Of a stretch of DNA of 64,000 bases, positions 17,817-27,442 are shown piece after piece. The stretch's first letter is position 1. Each line of letters starts with the position of its first letter. The translations under genes and the position numbers were made by a program. Source of the DNA: Arthrobacter sp. Soc17.1.1.1 (GTDB lineage Bacteria; Actinomycetota; Actinomycetes; Actinomycetales; Micrococcaceae); contig NZ_JBAJII010000001.1 of NCBI RefSeq assembly GCF_036867195.1, forward strand, positions 62,001 through 126,000, written 5' to 3'. The notes beneath the pieces were generated by a model that had not been told where the DNA came from, ran no database searches, and saw nothing but the letters and a program-made list of their open reading frames with translations.

Positions 17817-19183
17817 TGGGCGCAGCGCGGCTCCTGGCCGCCCAGCGCCGCTACTTCGGATCCGGGGCCACGCGACCCGCCGCCTGGCGCCGCGGGCAAC
17901 TGGACGCGCTCCTCCGGCTGCTCCGCGACCGGGAGGAGGACCTGACCCGCGCCCTCGCCCAGGATCTCGGCAAGAGCAGCACGGAGGCGTTCCTCTCGGA
18001 GATCGCCGTCGTCCGGGCCGAAGCCGGGCACGCCCTGAAGCATCTCGACCGGTGGATGGCGCCGGAGAGGATCCCGGTGCCCGGCGGCCTCCGCCCGGCC
18101 AGGGCCTGGACGCAGGCGCGCCCTCTCGGCTCCGTCCTCATCATCGGTCCCTGGAACTACCCGATGCAGCTCGTCCTGGCCCCGCTCGTGGGGGCACTCG
18201 CGGCAGGCAACACGGCCGTCCTGAAGCCCAGCGAACTCGCCGCCTCGACGTCCCGCGTGCTCGCCCGCCTCGTCCCGCAGTTCCTCGACCCCGAGGCGGT
18301 GGCCGTCGTCGAAGGCGGCCCCGAGACGACCACGGACCTGCTGGCGCAGCCGTTCAACCACGTCTTCTACACCGGCGGGGAACGCGTGGGGAAGATCGTG
18401 ATGAGGGCGGCCGCCGAGCACCTCACGCCCGTGACGCTGGAACTGGGCGGGAAGTCGCCCGCCGTCGTCGTGGGCGGTGACCTGCGGGTCGCCGCGCGGC
18501 GGATCGCCTACGGCAAGTTCATGAACGCGGCCCAGACCTGCGTGGCCCCCGACTACGTCCTCACGACGCCGGACGCCGCTCCCGTCCTGGCCGAGGCGCT
18601 CGCGGACGCCGTCCGGGAGTTCTACGGCAGTGACCCCAGGGCCTCCGCCGACTACGGGCGCATCATCAACGAGCACCACTTCGACCGCCTCGTGGGGCTC
18701 CTGTCCGACGGCACCGTCGTGTCCGGAGGGCGGCACGAGCGGGCCGGGCGCTACCTCGAACCGACCGTCCTGCGCGATGTGGATCCGGCCTCCGCGCTCA
18801 TGCAGGAGGAGATCTTCGGCCCGCTGCTGCCCATCCTCGAGGTGCAGGACCTGGACGAGGCGATCGGCTTCATCGGCGCACGGCCGCATCCCCTCGCCGC
18901 CTACCTGTTCAGCGACCGCGACGAGGACCTGCGCGCCTTCACGGACGGTGTCCAGGCGGGCGGGCTGGCGCACAACGTCTGCACGGTCCAGCTCGCGGTC
19001 CCCGGGCTGCCGTTCGGCGGCGTGGGCGCGAGCGGCACCGGCAGCTACCACGGCCGCCAGTCCTTCACGACGTTCAGCCACCTGCAGTCCGTGTTCTCCA
19101 AGCCCTCCGGACTCGACACGCTGCGTCTCGCGTACCCGCCCTTCGGGCCCTTCAAGAGGAGGCTGCTGCGCAGGCTCCTCTGA
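17816..19183 (+). CDS. Aldehyde dehydrogenase, class 3 (ALDH3) type
   Basis: The 455-residue enzyme oxidises aldehydes to carboxylates with NAD(P). It shows the IIGPWNYPMQL cofactor loop, FYTGG, the general-base Glu in LELGGKSPAVV and the catalytic Cys in NAAQTCVAPDY. The PFGGVGASGTGSYHG region and the basic, apolar C-terminus are typical of ALDH3 fatty-aldehyde enzymes. ATG 17816 overlaps the SDR stop by one base. It ends 4 nt from the convergent pgm gene with no terminator between, so the transcripts probably overlap. Confidence 0.88.
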   Translation: MGAARLLAAQRRYFGSGATRPAAWRRGQLDALLRLLRDREEDLTRALAQDLGKSSTEAFLSEIAVVRAEAGHALKHLDRWMAPERIPVPGGLRPARAWTQARPLGSVLIIGPWNYPMQLVLAPLVGALAAGNTAVLKPSELAASTSRVLARLVPQFLDPEAVAVVEGGPETTTDLLAQPFNHVFYTGGERVGKIVMRAAAEHLTPVTLELGGKSPAVVVGGDLRVAARRIAYGKFMNAAQTCVAPDYVLTTPDAAPVLAEALADAVREFYGSDPRASADYGRIINEHHFDRLVGLLSDGTVVSGGRHERAGRYLEPTVLRDVDPASALMQEEIFGPLLPILEVQDLDEAIGFIGARPHPLAAYLFSDRDEDLRAFTDGVQAGGLAHNVCTVQLAVPGLPFGGVGASGTGSYHGRQSFTTFSHLQSVFSKPSGLDTLRLAYPPFGPFKRRLLRRLL

Positions 19184-19187
19184 AGGG

Positions 19188-20819
19188 TCAGCTGATGACG
19201 CCGTCCACGAGGGCCTTCGCCTCTGCCTGCACCTGCTTCAGGTGCTCCTCGCCGCGGAACGATTCCGCGTAGATCTTGTACACGTCCTCCGTGCCCGAGG
19301 GACGCGCGGCGAACCAGGCGTTCTCGGTGGTGACCTTGAGGCCTCCCACGGGCGCGCCGTTGCCGGGGGCCTCCGTCAGCCGCGCGGTGATCTCCTCGCC
19401 CGCGAGGGTCGTCGCGGTGACGTCCGACGGCGAGAGCCTGCCCAGCGCCGCCTTCTGCTCCCGTGTGGCCGCGGCGTCGATCCGGGCGTAGACCGGGGCG
19501 CCGAAGCGCTCCGTCAGGCCGGCGTAGTGCTGCGACGGGGTCTTCCCGGTCACGGCGGTGATCTCCGAGGCCAGGAGGGCCAGCAGGATGCCGTCCTTGT
19601 CCGTGCTCCAGGGGGTGCCGTCGTGGCGCAGGAAGGAGGCGCCGGCGGACTCCTCGCCGCCGAAGGCGAGGTCGCCGGTCAGCAGGCCGGGGACGAACCA
19701 CTTGAAGCCCACGGGGACCTCCTGCAGTACGCGACCGAGGTCGAGGGCGACGCGGTCGATGATCGACGACGACACGAGGGTCTTGCCGATCACGGCGTCG
19801 GCGCGCCAGTTCGGGCGGTGCGCGTAGAGGTACTGGATCGCGACGGCGAGATAGTGGTTCGGGTTCATCAGGCCGGCGTCGGGGGTGACGATGCCGTGGC
19901 GGTCCGCGTCGGCGTCATTGCCCGTCGCGATGTCGAACTCCGTGGCCCGCCCGATCAGCGACGCCATGGCCGACGGCGAGGAGCAGTCCATGCGGATCTT
20001 CTCGTCCCAGTCGAGCGTCATGAAGGCCCACTGCGGGTCGACCGTTGGGTTGACCACGGTGAGGTTCAGGTTGTGGCGCTCCCCGATGGCACCCCAGTAG
20101 TCCACCGAGGCGCCGCCCATCGGATCCGCGCCGATGTGCACGTTCGCGGAGCGGATGGCGTCGAGGTCCAGCACGGACGGGAGGTCGTCGACGTAGTTCT
20201 GGAGGAAGTCGTAGGAGCCGATCCCCTCTGCCGTGCGGGCCTGAGCGATCGGCATGCGCCGGACGTCGCGGAGTCCGCCCTCGAGCAGTTCGTTGGCGCG
20301 GTTCGCGATCCAGTTCGTGGCGTCCGAGTCGGCGGGGCCGCCGTGCGGCGGGTTGTACTTGAAGCCGCCGTCGCCCGGGGGGTTGTGCGAGGGTGTGATC
20401 ACGATGCCGTCGGCCTGCTCGACCTTGACGGCGTTGTACGTGAGGATCGCGTGCGACACGGCGGGGGTGGGCGTATACGCGCCCCGGGCGTCGACGAGGA
20501 CCGTCACCCTGTTGGCCGCCAGCACCTCGAGGGCCGTGTTCTGCGCCGGCTCGGAGAGGGCGTGCGTGTCCTTGCCCATGAACAGCGGGCCGGTGATGCC
20601 CTGCCCGGCGCGGTACTCGACGATGGCCTGCGTGATCGCCGCGATGTGCCCTTCGTTGAAGGAGGACTTGAGCGACGAACCGCGGTGCCCGGAGGTCCCG
20701 AAGGCCACGCGCTGCGCGGGGTCCCCCAGGTCGGGTTCGACGTCGAAGTACGCGTCGAGCAGTTTGGTCACGTCGACGAGGTCGCTGGGGAGGGCCACTG
20801 TGCCCGCTCGGTTAGCCAT
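19188..20819 (-). CDS. pgm: Phosphoglucomutase, alpha-D-glucose type
   Basis: The 543-residue enzyme interconverts glucose 1-phosphate and glucose 6-phosphate for glycogen, trehalose and wall-sugar pathways. N-terminal [13 protein letters not shown], the active-site serine in [17 protein letters not shown], the magnesium loop [11 protein letters not shown] and the C-terminal phosphate-binding [15 protein letters not shown] are all intact. Length agrees with the E. coli Pgm type (about 546). The start ATG is followed by a small acidic ORF on the opposite strand 119 nt away. Confidence 0.95.
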   Translation of the reverse strand: MANRAGTVALPSDLVDVTKLLDAYFDVEPDLGDPAQRVAFGTSGHRGSSLKSSFNEGHIAAITQAIVEYRAGQGITGPLFMGKDTHALSEPAQNTALEVLAANRVTVLVDARGAYTPTPAVSHAILTYNAVKVEQADGIVITPSHNPPGDGGFKYNPPHGGPADSDATNWIANRANELLEGGLRDVRRMPIAQARTAEGIGSYDFLQNYVDDLPSVLDLDAIRSANVHIGADPMGGASVDYWGAIGERHNLNLTVVNPTVDPQWAFMTLDWDEKIRMDCSSPSAMASLIGRATEFDIATGNDADADRHGIVTPDAGLMNPNHYLAVAIQYLYAHRPNWRADAVIGKTLVSSSIIDRVALDLGRVLQEVPVGFKWFVPGLLTGDLAFGGEESAGASFLRHDGTPWSTDKDGILLALLASEITAVTGKTPSQHYAGLTERFGAPVYARIDAAATREQKAALGRLSPSDVTATTLAGEEITARLTEAPGNGAPVGGLKVTTENAWFAARPSGTEDVYKIYAESFRGEEHLKQVQAEAKALVDGVIS

Positions 20820-20938
20820 GGCCCCAGCATGCCAAAGAACGCCGGCGATTACACCAGTCGGTTGCCCGCCCTCCGATCATCAGTAAGCTGAGTATCAGCA
20901 CCCAGCCAGGGGCAGACGGATCACGGGAAGGCACCACC

Positions 20939-21106
20939 ATGAGCGAGAAGCCCAGCGACACCCCCACCGGCGACCCCGAGGAGCAGGGTTCGCAGGACGC
21001 CGGCAAGCTCGAGGAACAGGACGCCGGCGGCTACGGCGGACCCGGTACGGAGGACGAGATCGCTCCCGACTTCGAGGTGGACAACGACGGCGGCTCGGGG
21101 GCCTGA
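20939..21106 (+). CDS. Small acidic hypothetical protein (55 aa)
   Basis: A 55-residue ORF with a GGGAAGG ribosome binding site 8 nt before its ATG. The sequence is highly acidic and Gly-rich (MSEKPSDTPTGDPEEQGSQD, then GGYGGPGTEDEIAPDF) with no Cys, Trp, signal peptide or membrane segment, so it is probably disordered. Its composition recalls the acidic YT-repeat protein at 28506. The strong hairpin 46 nt downstream supports it as an independent transcript. Function is unknown. Confidence 0.65.
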   Translation: MSEKPSDTPTGDPEEQGSQDAGKLEEQDAGGYGGPGTEDEIAPDFEVDNDGGSGA

Positions 21107-21151
21107 CAGGACCTGGCAGGCCCCCCACCACGGTGGCGCCTGCCGGTTCAC

Positions 21152-21189
21152 GGCCGGGGTGCGGGCATGAGCACGCCCGCACCCCGGCC
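21152..21189. terminator. Bidirectional terminator hairpin
   Basis: A perfect 15-bp inverted repeat (21152-21166 with 21175-21189, 8-nt loop) separates the small acidic gene from the convergent acyl-CoA ligase gene. Confidence 0.8.
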
Positions 21190-21263
21190 CTCCCGGGAAT
21201 GTCCTCGCCCCGGATGCGCAGGTCCGGGCGCCTCCGGTGCAGGCCGGATCAGCCCGGCGGAGG

Positions 21264-22787
21264 CTAGACCTTGATCTCGCGCTTGAGGATCTTGCCGGTG
21301 GGGCCCTTGGGCAGGGCGTCGACGAGCACCACGCGGCGCGGGTACTTGTAGGCGGCCACGCGGTTCCTGGCGAAGTCGACGATCTCGGCGCCGAGGGCCT
21401 CGCGGGCGGCGTCGTCGGCCGGTGCATGCTCGGCCTTGAGGCCGATGACCGCCACGATCTCCTCGCCGTGCAGGTCGTCCGGCACGCCGATCACGGCCGC
21501 CTCCGCGACCGCGGGGTGCTCGTACAGCACCTCTTCGACCTCGCGTGGGTAGACGTTGTAGCCGCCGCGGAGGATCACGTCCTTCTTGCGGTCCACGATG
21601 AAGATCAGGCCGTCCTCGTCGATCCTCGCGAGGTCTCCCGTGCGGAACCAGCCGTCCGGGATCGCGGCGCTCGTCGCGTCCTCGTTCTGCCAGTAGCCCT
21701 TCATGACGCAGTGCCCGCGGACGGCGAGCTCGCCCACCTCTCCCTGCGGCACCTCGGCGCCCTCCGGGTCCAGCATCCGCACCTCCACGCCGTCCACCGG
21801 GGTGCCGATCGAGCCGGGCTTGCGCAGGTGCCCCACCCGGTTGAAACTCACGATCGGGGAGGTCTCCGACAGCCCGTAGCCCTCCAGGAGGTCCGCGCCG
21901 AAGACCCGCTCGAACTCGTGCAGCACCTCCACCGGCAGGGCCGAACCGCCGGAGACGGCCACGCGCACGGAGGACAGATCCGTATCCGTGACGGATCCGT
22001 GGCGGAGCATCGCGATGTACATGGTGGGCACGCCCTCGAAGATCGTGACCCGGTCGCGGGCGATGATCTCCAGTGCCTTGCCGGGCTCGAAGCGCGGCAG
22101 CAGGGTCACGGTGGCACCGGTGAGGACGGCCGCGTTGAGCGCGCAGGTCTGCCCGAAGATGTGGAAGAACGGCAGGCCGCCGAAGAGCACCTCACCCTCC
22201 GCGGTGCCCATCAGGTCCCGGGAGATCTCCGTGTTGCGGGACAGGTTCGCATGGGAGAGCGTCGCGCCCTTGGGCCGGCCGGTGGTGCCGGAGGTGTACA
22301 GGACGACGGCGGTGTCCTCGCCGTCGAGCTCCACGACCCCGGGCGTCGGTTCGGCCGAGGAGACGCGCTGCATGAACGCGGTGCTGTCCACAGAGATGAC
22401 CACCACGTCGCTGCCGGTCGTGGCGCCGGACTCCTCGGCCCCGGCCTGCGCCTCGGCGAGGACACCCTCCCAGGCGAAGACGAGCCGGGCACCGGAGTCG
22501 GTGAGGTGGTAGGCGACCTCGCGTCCCTTGAGCAGCGGGTTCAGGGGCACCACGACGGCGCCGGCCCGCAGGACGCCGTAGTAGACGAAGGCCATCTGGG
22601 GGATGTTCGGCATGATCAGGGCCACCCGGTCGCCCCGCTGCACGCCGTGCTCGGCGAGGAGCGTCGCGACCTTCCGGCTGAGCACCTCCAGGGCACCGAA
22701 GGTGACCTCGAAGTCGTCGAGCTTGATGGCGACCGCCGAGGGACTCCTCGTCGCGGTGGCCACGAGATTGTTGGCGAGGTTCGGCAC
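21264..22787 (-). CDS. Long-chain fatty acid--CoA ligase (AMP-binding)
   Basis: A 507-residue adenylate-forming enzyme that activates a carboxylic acid to its acyl-CoA. The P-loop VLYTSGTTGRPKGATLSH lies near residue 165, the A5 motif EGYGLSETSP near 300, the hinge GWFRTGDLARIDEDG near 395 and the C-terminal catalytic Lys in LPKGPTGKILKRE. Length is that of FadD-like medium/long-chain ligases. No other beta-oxidation genes are adjacent, so chain-length preference is open. ATG 22787 is preceded on the coding strand by a GAAGGAGAT site. Confidence 0.87.
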   Translation of the reverse strand: MPNLANNLVATATRSPSAVAIKLDDFEVTFGALEVLSRKVATLLAEHGVQRGDRVALIMPNIPQMAFVYYGVLRAGAVVVPLNPLLKGREVAYHLTDSGARLVFAWEGVLAEAQAGAEESGATTGSDVVVISVDSTAFMQRVSSAEPTPGVVELDGEDTAVVLYTSGTTGRPKGATLSHANLSRNTEISRDLMGTAEGEVLFGGLPFFHIFGQTCALNAAVLTGATVTLLPRFEPGKALEIIARDRVTIFEGVPTMYIAMLRHGSVTDTDLSSVRVAVSGGSALPVEVLHEFERVFGADLLEGYGLSETSPIVSFNRVGHLRKPGSIGTPVDGVEVRMLDPEGAEVPQGEVGELAVRGHCVMKGYWQNEDATSAAIPDGWFRTGDLARIDEDGLIFIVDRKKDVILRGGYNVYPREVEEVLYEHPAVAEAAVIGVPDDLHGEEIVAVIGLKAEHAPADDAAREALGAEIVDFARNRVAAYKYPRRVVLVDALPKGPTGKILKREIKV

Positions 22788-22881
22788 GCGATCTCCTTCG
22801 ATCTACGGTACGGCTGCAGCAGAGCCCGGTACGGATGTTACCGGTGGGTAGAAGTCTGTTGGATCAGGGGCGCACACGCAA

Positions 22882-22914
22882 CAGGACCCGCCCGGTGGTA
22901 CCGGGCGGGTCCTG
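22882..22914 (-). terminator. Terminator after the amidase-transporter unit
   Basis: A perfect 15-bp stem (CAGGACCCGCCCGGT / ACCGGGCGGGTCCTG) with a 3-nt loop starts 21 nt past the transporter stop codon. Confidence 0.8.
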
Positions 22915-22935
22915 CGGCCTGGCAGGCGACCGGCG

Positions 22936-24399
22936 CTACCGGACGCCGCTCATGCCCTTCCGGATGGCCGGGGCCCCCACGAGGAGCGCGCCGCCGAGGA
23001 CGATCGCGGTGATGCCACTGAACGCGAAGTACGGCACCTCGTTCTGCTCGGAGTAGAAGCCCGCAAGGAGCCCCGACACCGTGGTACCGAGTGAGATGGA
23101 CAGGAAGAACAGGGCCAGCATCTGGGTGCGGAAGGCCTCCGGTGCCAGCTTGGTGGTCACGGACAGGCCGATCGGCGAGATGAACAGCTCGGCCCAGGTG
23201 AACAGCAGCAGGATCGCGGCCAGGCCGATCAGCGGCGTGCTGTTGGGTCCGCCGCCGGCGAAGGGGATGAACGCGAGGAACGCCAGACCCATGACGATCA
23301 GCCCGAAGGAGAACTTCACGGGCGATGACGGCTGGCGGCTGCCGAGGCGTGTCCAGAGGGCCGCGAAGACCCCGGCGAAAAGGATGATGAAGATGGGGTT
23401 GATGGACTGCACCATGCCCGGCGGCATCTCCCAGCCGAGGATGTCCCGGTCCAGCCGGCTCTCGGAGTACAGCGCCACGACGGTGAACTGCTGCTGGAAC
23501 AGGGACCAGAACGCGGCGCTGGCGACGAACAGGGGCATGAAGGAGAAGACGCGGCGCCGTTCGACGGCCGTGACCTTGCTGCTCGTGAGGATCACCGCGA
23601 AGTAGGCGATGGTCGCGGCGATCGCGGTGTAGGCCATGACGTCGGCCAGGTTCCCGGCGTTGAGCAGGCCGGTGGCCAGGGCCACCCCGATCACGACGAC
23701 GGCGACGACGGCGACGACGATCCAGCGCGGGTAGGCGGCGCGGGGGAGGGGGTTCTCGATGTCGTGCGCGGCGGGGGGCAGGTTCTTGCGGGTGGCCGCG
23801 TACTGGATGAGCCCGGCAGCCATGCCGATCGCGGCCAGGCCGAAGCCCACGTGGAAGCCGTACGTGTCCCACGCGAGGTTGGTGAGCAGCGGACCCACGA
23901 GGGCGCCGATGTTGATCCCCATGTAGAAGATGGAGAAACCGGCGTCGCGGCGGTCGTCACCGGGAGCGTACAGGGTGCCGACGAGCGAGGACGCGTTGGC
24001 CTTCAGCCCGCCGGAGCCGACGCCCACGAGGACGAGGCCGATCGCGAGGCCCACCACTCCGGGGAGCAGGGCCAGCGCGATGTGCCCGCACATGATGATG
24101 ATCGCCGAGTAGAACAGCACGCGCTCCGACCCGAGGACGCGGTCCGCGAGCCAGGCGCCGAGGATGGTCGAGAGGTACACGCCGCCGCCGTAGGCGCCGA
24201 CGAGCCCTGCTGCCGTGATCTGGTCGAACGCGAGGCCGCCCTCGGCCAGGGAGTAGGTCATGTAGTACAGCAGCAGCGCCTGCATACCGTAGAACGAGAA
24301 CCGCTCCCACAGTTCCACGCTGAAGAGGTTCGCCAGCATCCGCGGGTGACCGAAGAACGTTTTCCCGCCCGTGGCGGTGGTCTGCTTGGTTGTACTCAC
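22936..24399 (-). CDS. POT/PTR-family proton-coupled oligopeptide transporter
   Basis: A 487-residue inner-membrane symporter with about 14 hydrophobic segments. The proton-coupling ExxER motif is present as SVELWERFSFYGM in helix 1, with the PTR signatures GSGGLKANASSLVG and DAGFSIFYMGINIGA after it. It imports di- and tripeptides with protons (DtpT class). The start is a GTG that immediately follows the TGA of the amidase gene, and the amidase's own last codons (ATGGAG) supply a GGAG site, so the pair forms one operon. Peptide or amide uptake and hydrolysis is the likely joint role. Confidence 0.9.
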   Translation of the reverse strand: MSTTKQTTATGGKTFFGHPRMLANLFSVELWERFSFYGMQALLLYYMTYSLAEGGLAFDQITAAGLVGAYGGGVYLSTILGAWLADRVLGSERVLFYSAIIIMCGHIALALLPGVVGLAIGLVLVGVGSGGLKANASSLVGTLYAPGDDRRDAGFSIFYMGINIGALVGPLLTNLAWDTYGFHVGFGLAAIGMAAGLIQYAATRKNLPPAAHDIENPLPRAAYPRWIVVAVVAVVVIGVALATGLLNAGNLADVMAYTAIAATIAYFAVILTSSKVTAVERRRVFSFMPLFVASAAFWSLFQQQFTVVALYSESRLDRDILGWEMPPGMVQSINPIFIILFAGVFAALWTRLGSRQPSSPVKFSFGLIVMGLAFLAFIPFAGGGPNSTPLIGLAAILLLFTWAELFISPIGLSVTTKLAPEAFRTQMLALFFLSISLGTTVSGLLAGFYSEQNEVPYFAFSGITAIVLGGALLVGAPAIRKGMSGVR

Positions 24400-25839
24400 T
24401 CACTCCATGGTGCCACCGGGCACAGGGGGTGTAAATCCGACAGCACCCTGACGGACTGCCTCGATCTGTGCCGTCACGGCGAGGAGCTGGGCCTCCTCCC
24501 CGGGGCGTCCGATGAGCTGCACGCTCATCGAGAGGCCGTCGGGCAGGCGCAGCGTGGGGACGGTCACGGCCGGCAGCCCGCACACGTTGACCATCGACGT
24601 GTAGGGCGAGTACTGGCACTGCCGGCGGTAGTCGGTGTCGCCGTCGGCGTCGGTGGACCAGCCGATGGGGCGGGGCGTCATGGCCACCGCCGGGGTGAGG
24701 ACCATGTCGTAGCGGGAATACTGCTCGATGCTGTCCTGCTCGAACCGGCGCAGCACCTCGACGGCGCCGACCAGGTCGGTCGCGGACCGGCCCAGGGCAC
24801 GACGGCGCAGCACGCGTGTGATGTCCGTCAGCCGGTCCTCGCGGTCGTCCGGGATGGGCGCCGCGGCCAGTCCGGCGGTCCAGACGAGCTGGAAGGCGTC
24901 GTGGTAGCGGTGGTCGTAGGTCAGGTCCGCCTCGACGACGTCGTGCCCGGCCCGCTGCAGCAGCTGGATCCCGGCATGGAACGCGTCCGTCGCGGCGGCG
25001 TCCAGGGTGATGTCCATCGCGGCGGAGAAGGGCGAGGCGGTGCTCACGCCGATCCGGAAGCGGCCCTCGGCACGCAGCGCGGCCTCCATGAAGGACCCCG
25101 GGTAGCGGGACGCGGCGCTCGTGGGCCGGTAGTTCGGCTCCCGCACCAGGGCGTCGAGGAGCAGTCCCGCGTCCACGGCGGAGCGGGCCAGGGGCCCGGC
25201 GACGACGAACTGCCCGAGATCGGCCTGCCCCGAGCCCGAGGGCACGCGGCCGCGGTTCGGTTTGAGGCCCACCAGCCCGGTCGCGGCCGCGGGGATGCGG
25301 ATGGACCCGCCGCCGTCGGTGCCGGGCGCGAAGGGGATCATGCCCGAGGCAACCGCCGCCGCGCTGCCGCCGGAGGACCCGGCCGGGCTGAGGCGGGGGT
25401 CCAGCGGGTTGCGGGCCGGTGGTGCCACGAGGTTCTCGCTGTAGCAGCTCAGCCCGAACTCGGGGACCTGCGTCTTGCCGAGGCTGATGGCTCCGGCGCG
25501 TCGGAGCACCGCTGCCAGGGGTGCGTCCTTCTCGGCGACGGCGTGCTCGAGCGCTGCGGTGCCGAGCGTCGTCCGCACGCCGGCCACATCGGTGAGGTCC
25601 TTGTGAGCCAGGGGTACGCCGTGCAGCGGCCCGAGCGCAGCGCCGGAGCTGCGCAGGCCGTCCGCGTGGTCGGCGGCCCGGAGGGCGTCGTCGTGGGTGA
25701 CGGTGACGAAGGCTCCGAGGTCCGGGTCGAGGGCGTCGATCCGACGGAGGAAGTGCTCCGTGGCCTCGCGGGCGCTGACCGCCCCCCGTGCGAGGGCGTC
25801 CCGGAGGGTGAGGGCGGAGAGGTCGTGCAGTTCGCTCAT
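24400..25839 (-). CDS. Amidase-signature family amidase
   Basis: The 479-residue enzyme hydrolyses carboxylic amides. The amidase-signature triad is intact: Lys in PLAHKDLTDVAG (near residue 80), cis-Ser in AGSSGGSAAAVASG and nucleophile Ser in GTDGGGSIRIPAAATG. Substrate class (aryl, acyl, peptide amide, or non-discriminating Asp/Glu amide) is not predictable; there is no gatBC nearby, so it is not GatA. ATG 25839 is chosen because the conserved N-terminus (SELHDLSALTLRDAL) starts there and TGGAG precedes it; the open frame continues upstream without homology. It is the first gene of an operon with the peptide transporter. Confidence 0.88.
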   Translation of the reverse strand: MSELHDLSALTLRDALARGAVSAREATEHFLRRIDALDPDLGAFVTVTHDDALRAADHADGLRSSGAALGPLHGVPLAHKDLTDVAGVRTTLGTAALEHAVAEKDAPLAAVLRRAGAISLGKTQVPEFGLSCYSENLVAPPARNPLDPRLSPAGSSGGSAAAVASGMIPFAPGTDGGGSIRIPAAATGLVGLKPNRGRVPSGSGQADLGQFVVAGPLARSAVDAGLLLDALVREPNYRPTSAASRYPGSFMEAALRAEGRFRIGVSTASPFSAAMDITLDAAATDAFHAGIQLLQRAGHDVVEADLTYDHRYHDAFQLVWTAGLAAAPIPDDREDRLTDITRVLRRRALGRSATDLVGAVEVLRRFEQDSIEQYSRYDMVLTPAVAMTPRPIGWSTDADGDTDYRRQCQYSPYTSMVNVCGLPAVTVPTLRLPDGLSMSVQLIGRPGEEAQLLAVTAQIEAVRQGAVGFTPPVPGGTME

Positions 25840-26010
25840 GGGGCTCCAGTCGGCGGCGGGCCGTCGCGGGCCATCCCGCCCGAAGGCCCTGGCGGGACGA
25901 GGGGGACGGGAAAACGACGAGGCAACAAGGACAACTATAGGAGCGTGGGTCGCCCGGCCGGACGGGCGTGGTGATGGCGGTGCCGCGTCCTGCCGTGAAA
26001 GGGTAGGTGC

Positions 26011-26337
26011 ATGAGCGAACCCCAGAACGTACCGGTGACCGCCGTACCCGGCGACGCCAGGATCCTCGATGTGCGCGAGGACTACGAGTGGGAGGCGGGC
26101 CACGTGGACGGCGCCCTGCACATCCCGCTCGAGCAGCTGCCCGCCCGGCTCGAGGAACTGGACCCCGACGAGGACCTGCACGTCATCTGCCGCAGCGGCG
26201 GGCGCTCCCGGCGCGCGGCGGACTGGCTCGAGGGCAACGGGTACACCGCCATCAACGTCAGCGGCGGGATGGGCGCGTGGCTCGAGGCCGGCAAGCCCAT
26301 GGTGTCCGAGACGGGGAGCGAGCCCACGGTCCTGTGA
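26011..26337 (+). CDS. Rhodanese-like sulfurtransferase domain protein
   Basis: A 108-residue single-domain rhodanese. It has ILDVREDYEWEAGHVDGALHIP at the N-terminus and the active-site loop VICRSGGRSRRAA, whose Cys would carry the persulfide. No signal peptide is present. It overlaps the pheA start by 4 nt (GTGA), so it is co-translated with prephenate dehydratase, although no functional link is known. The AAAGG/AGGTG stretch before ATG 26011 is its ribosome binding site. Confidence 0.88.
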   Translation: MSEPQNVPVTAVPGDARILDVREDYEWEAGHVDGALHIPLEQLPARLEELDPDEDLHVICRSGGRSRRAADWLEGNGYTAINVSGGMGAWLEAGKPMVSETGSEPTVL

Positions 26338-27398
26338 CCGGCCCGTCCAGTACCGACGCCACCTCCCACGCCTCGGACGTCGTCTCCGCCGACGTCTCTT
26401 CCGACGTCTCCGCCTCCTACGCGTACCTGGGCCCGGAGGGCACCTTCACGGAAGCCGCCCTGCTGCAGGTGCCGGGCGCCGGATCCGCCCGCCGTGTCCC
26501 GGCGTCGACCGTGGGCGCGGCCCTCGACGCCGTGCGGAAGGGATCGGTCGACGCCGCGATGGTGCCGATCGAGAACTCGGTGGAGGGCGGTGTGAGCGCC
26601 ACGCTCGACGCCATCGCCGTGGGCGATCCGCTGCGGATCCTCCGCGAGGAACTCGTCCCCATCACGTTCGTGCTCGCGGCCCGGCCCGGGGCCGCCCTGG
26701 GTGCGGTCCGCCGCATCGCCACCCACGGCCACGCCTGGGCGCAGTGCCGCACCTGGGTGGACATTAACATACCGGATGCGGAATACTTCCCGGCGTCCTC
26801 GACCGCCGCCGCCGCGTACGGCCTCGTCGGGGGTCCCGGTGGTGCGGCCGAGGGCGATGCGCCGGCCGCCGGCGGATACGATGCGGCGATCTGCTCCCCG
26901 CTCGTGGCCGAACGCCTCGGCCTCGCGGTCCTCGCGGCGGACATCGGGGACGTCTCGGACGCCGTCACACGGTTCATCCTCGTCGGTCGGCCGGATGCGC
27001 TTCCGCCGCGCACCGGCTCGGACAAGACCACCCTCGTGATCCCCCTGCCCGAGGACCGCCCGGGCGCCCTGATGCAGATCCTGGACCAGTTCGCCGCGCG
27101 GGGCGTGAACCTCAGCCGGATCGAGTCGCGGCCCACGGGCCAGTTCCTCGGCGACTACTTCTTCAGCGTGGACGCCGACGGCCACGTGGAGGACGCCCGC
27201 ATCGCCGACGCCCTCAAGGGGCTGCACCGCATCAGCCCCGGGATCCGGTTCCTCGGGTCGTACCCGCGCGCGGACCGCCGATCGCCCGCCGTCGAACGCC
27301 ATACCTCCGACGGCGCCTTCGGTGCCGCGGACGCCTGGCTCGCCACCATCCTCCGCCCCGCGGCGGACGCGGCACCGCCGGGAGCCGAAGCACAGTAG
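26334..27398 (+). CDS. pheA: Prephenate dehydratase
   Basis: The 354-residue enzyme converts prephenate to phenylpyruvate in phenylalanine synthesis. The N-terminal catalytic region shows YAYLGPEGTFTEAAL, VPIENSVEGGV and SDAVTRFILVGR (catalytic Thr-Arg-Phe). A C-terminal ACT domain (about residues 225-305) carries GVNLSRIESRPT for feedback inhibition by phenylalanine. There is no chorismate-mutase domain. GTG 26334 overlaps the rhodanese stop; a 25-residue Ser/Asp-rich N-terminal extension precedes the conserved core, so a later start is possible. The C-terminal 45 residues beyond the ACT domain are low complexity. Confidence 0.92.
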   Translation: MTGPSSTDATSHASDVVSADVSSDVSASYAYLGPEGTFTEAALLQVPGAGSARRVPASTVGAALDAVRKGSVDAAMVPIENSVEGGVSATLDAIAVGDPLRILREELVPITFVLAARPGAALGAVRRIATHGHAWAQCRTWVDINIPDAEYFPASSTAAAAYGLVGGPGGAAEGDAPAAGGYDAAICSPLVAERLGLAVLAADIGDVSDAVTRFILVGRPDALPPRTGSDKTTLVIPLPEDRPGALMQILDQFAARGVNLSRIESRPTGQFLGDYFFSVDADGHVEDARIADALKGLHRISPGIRFLGSYPRADRRSPAVERHTSDGAFGAADAWLATILRPAADAAPPGAEAQ

Positions 27399-27442
27399 GC
27401 TTACTATCGAAGGTCCTCCTCCGATCGAAGGCTGGTTCCACG

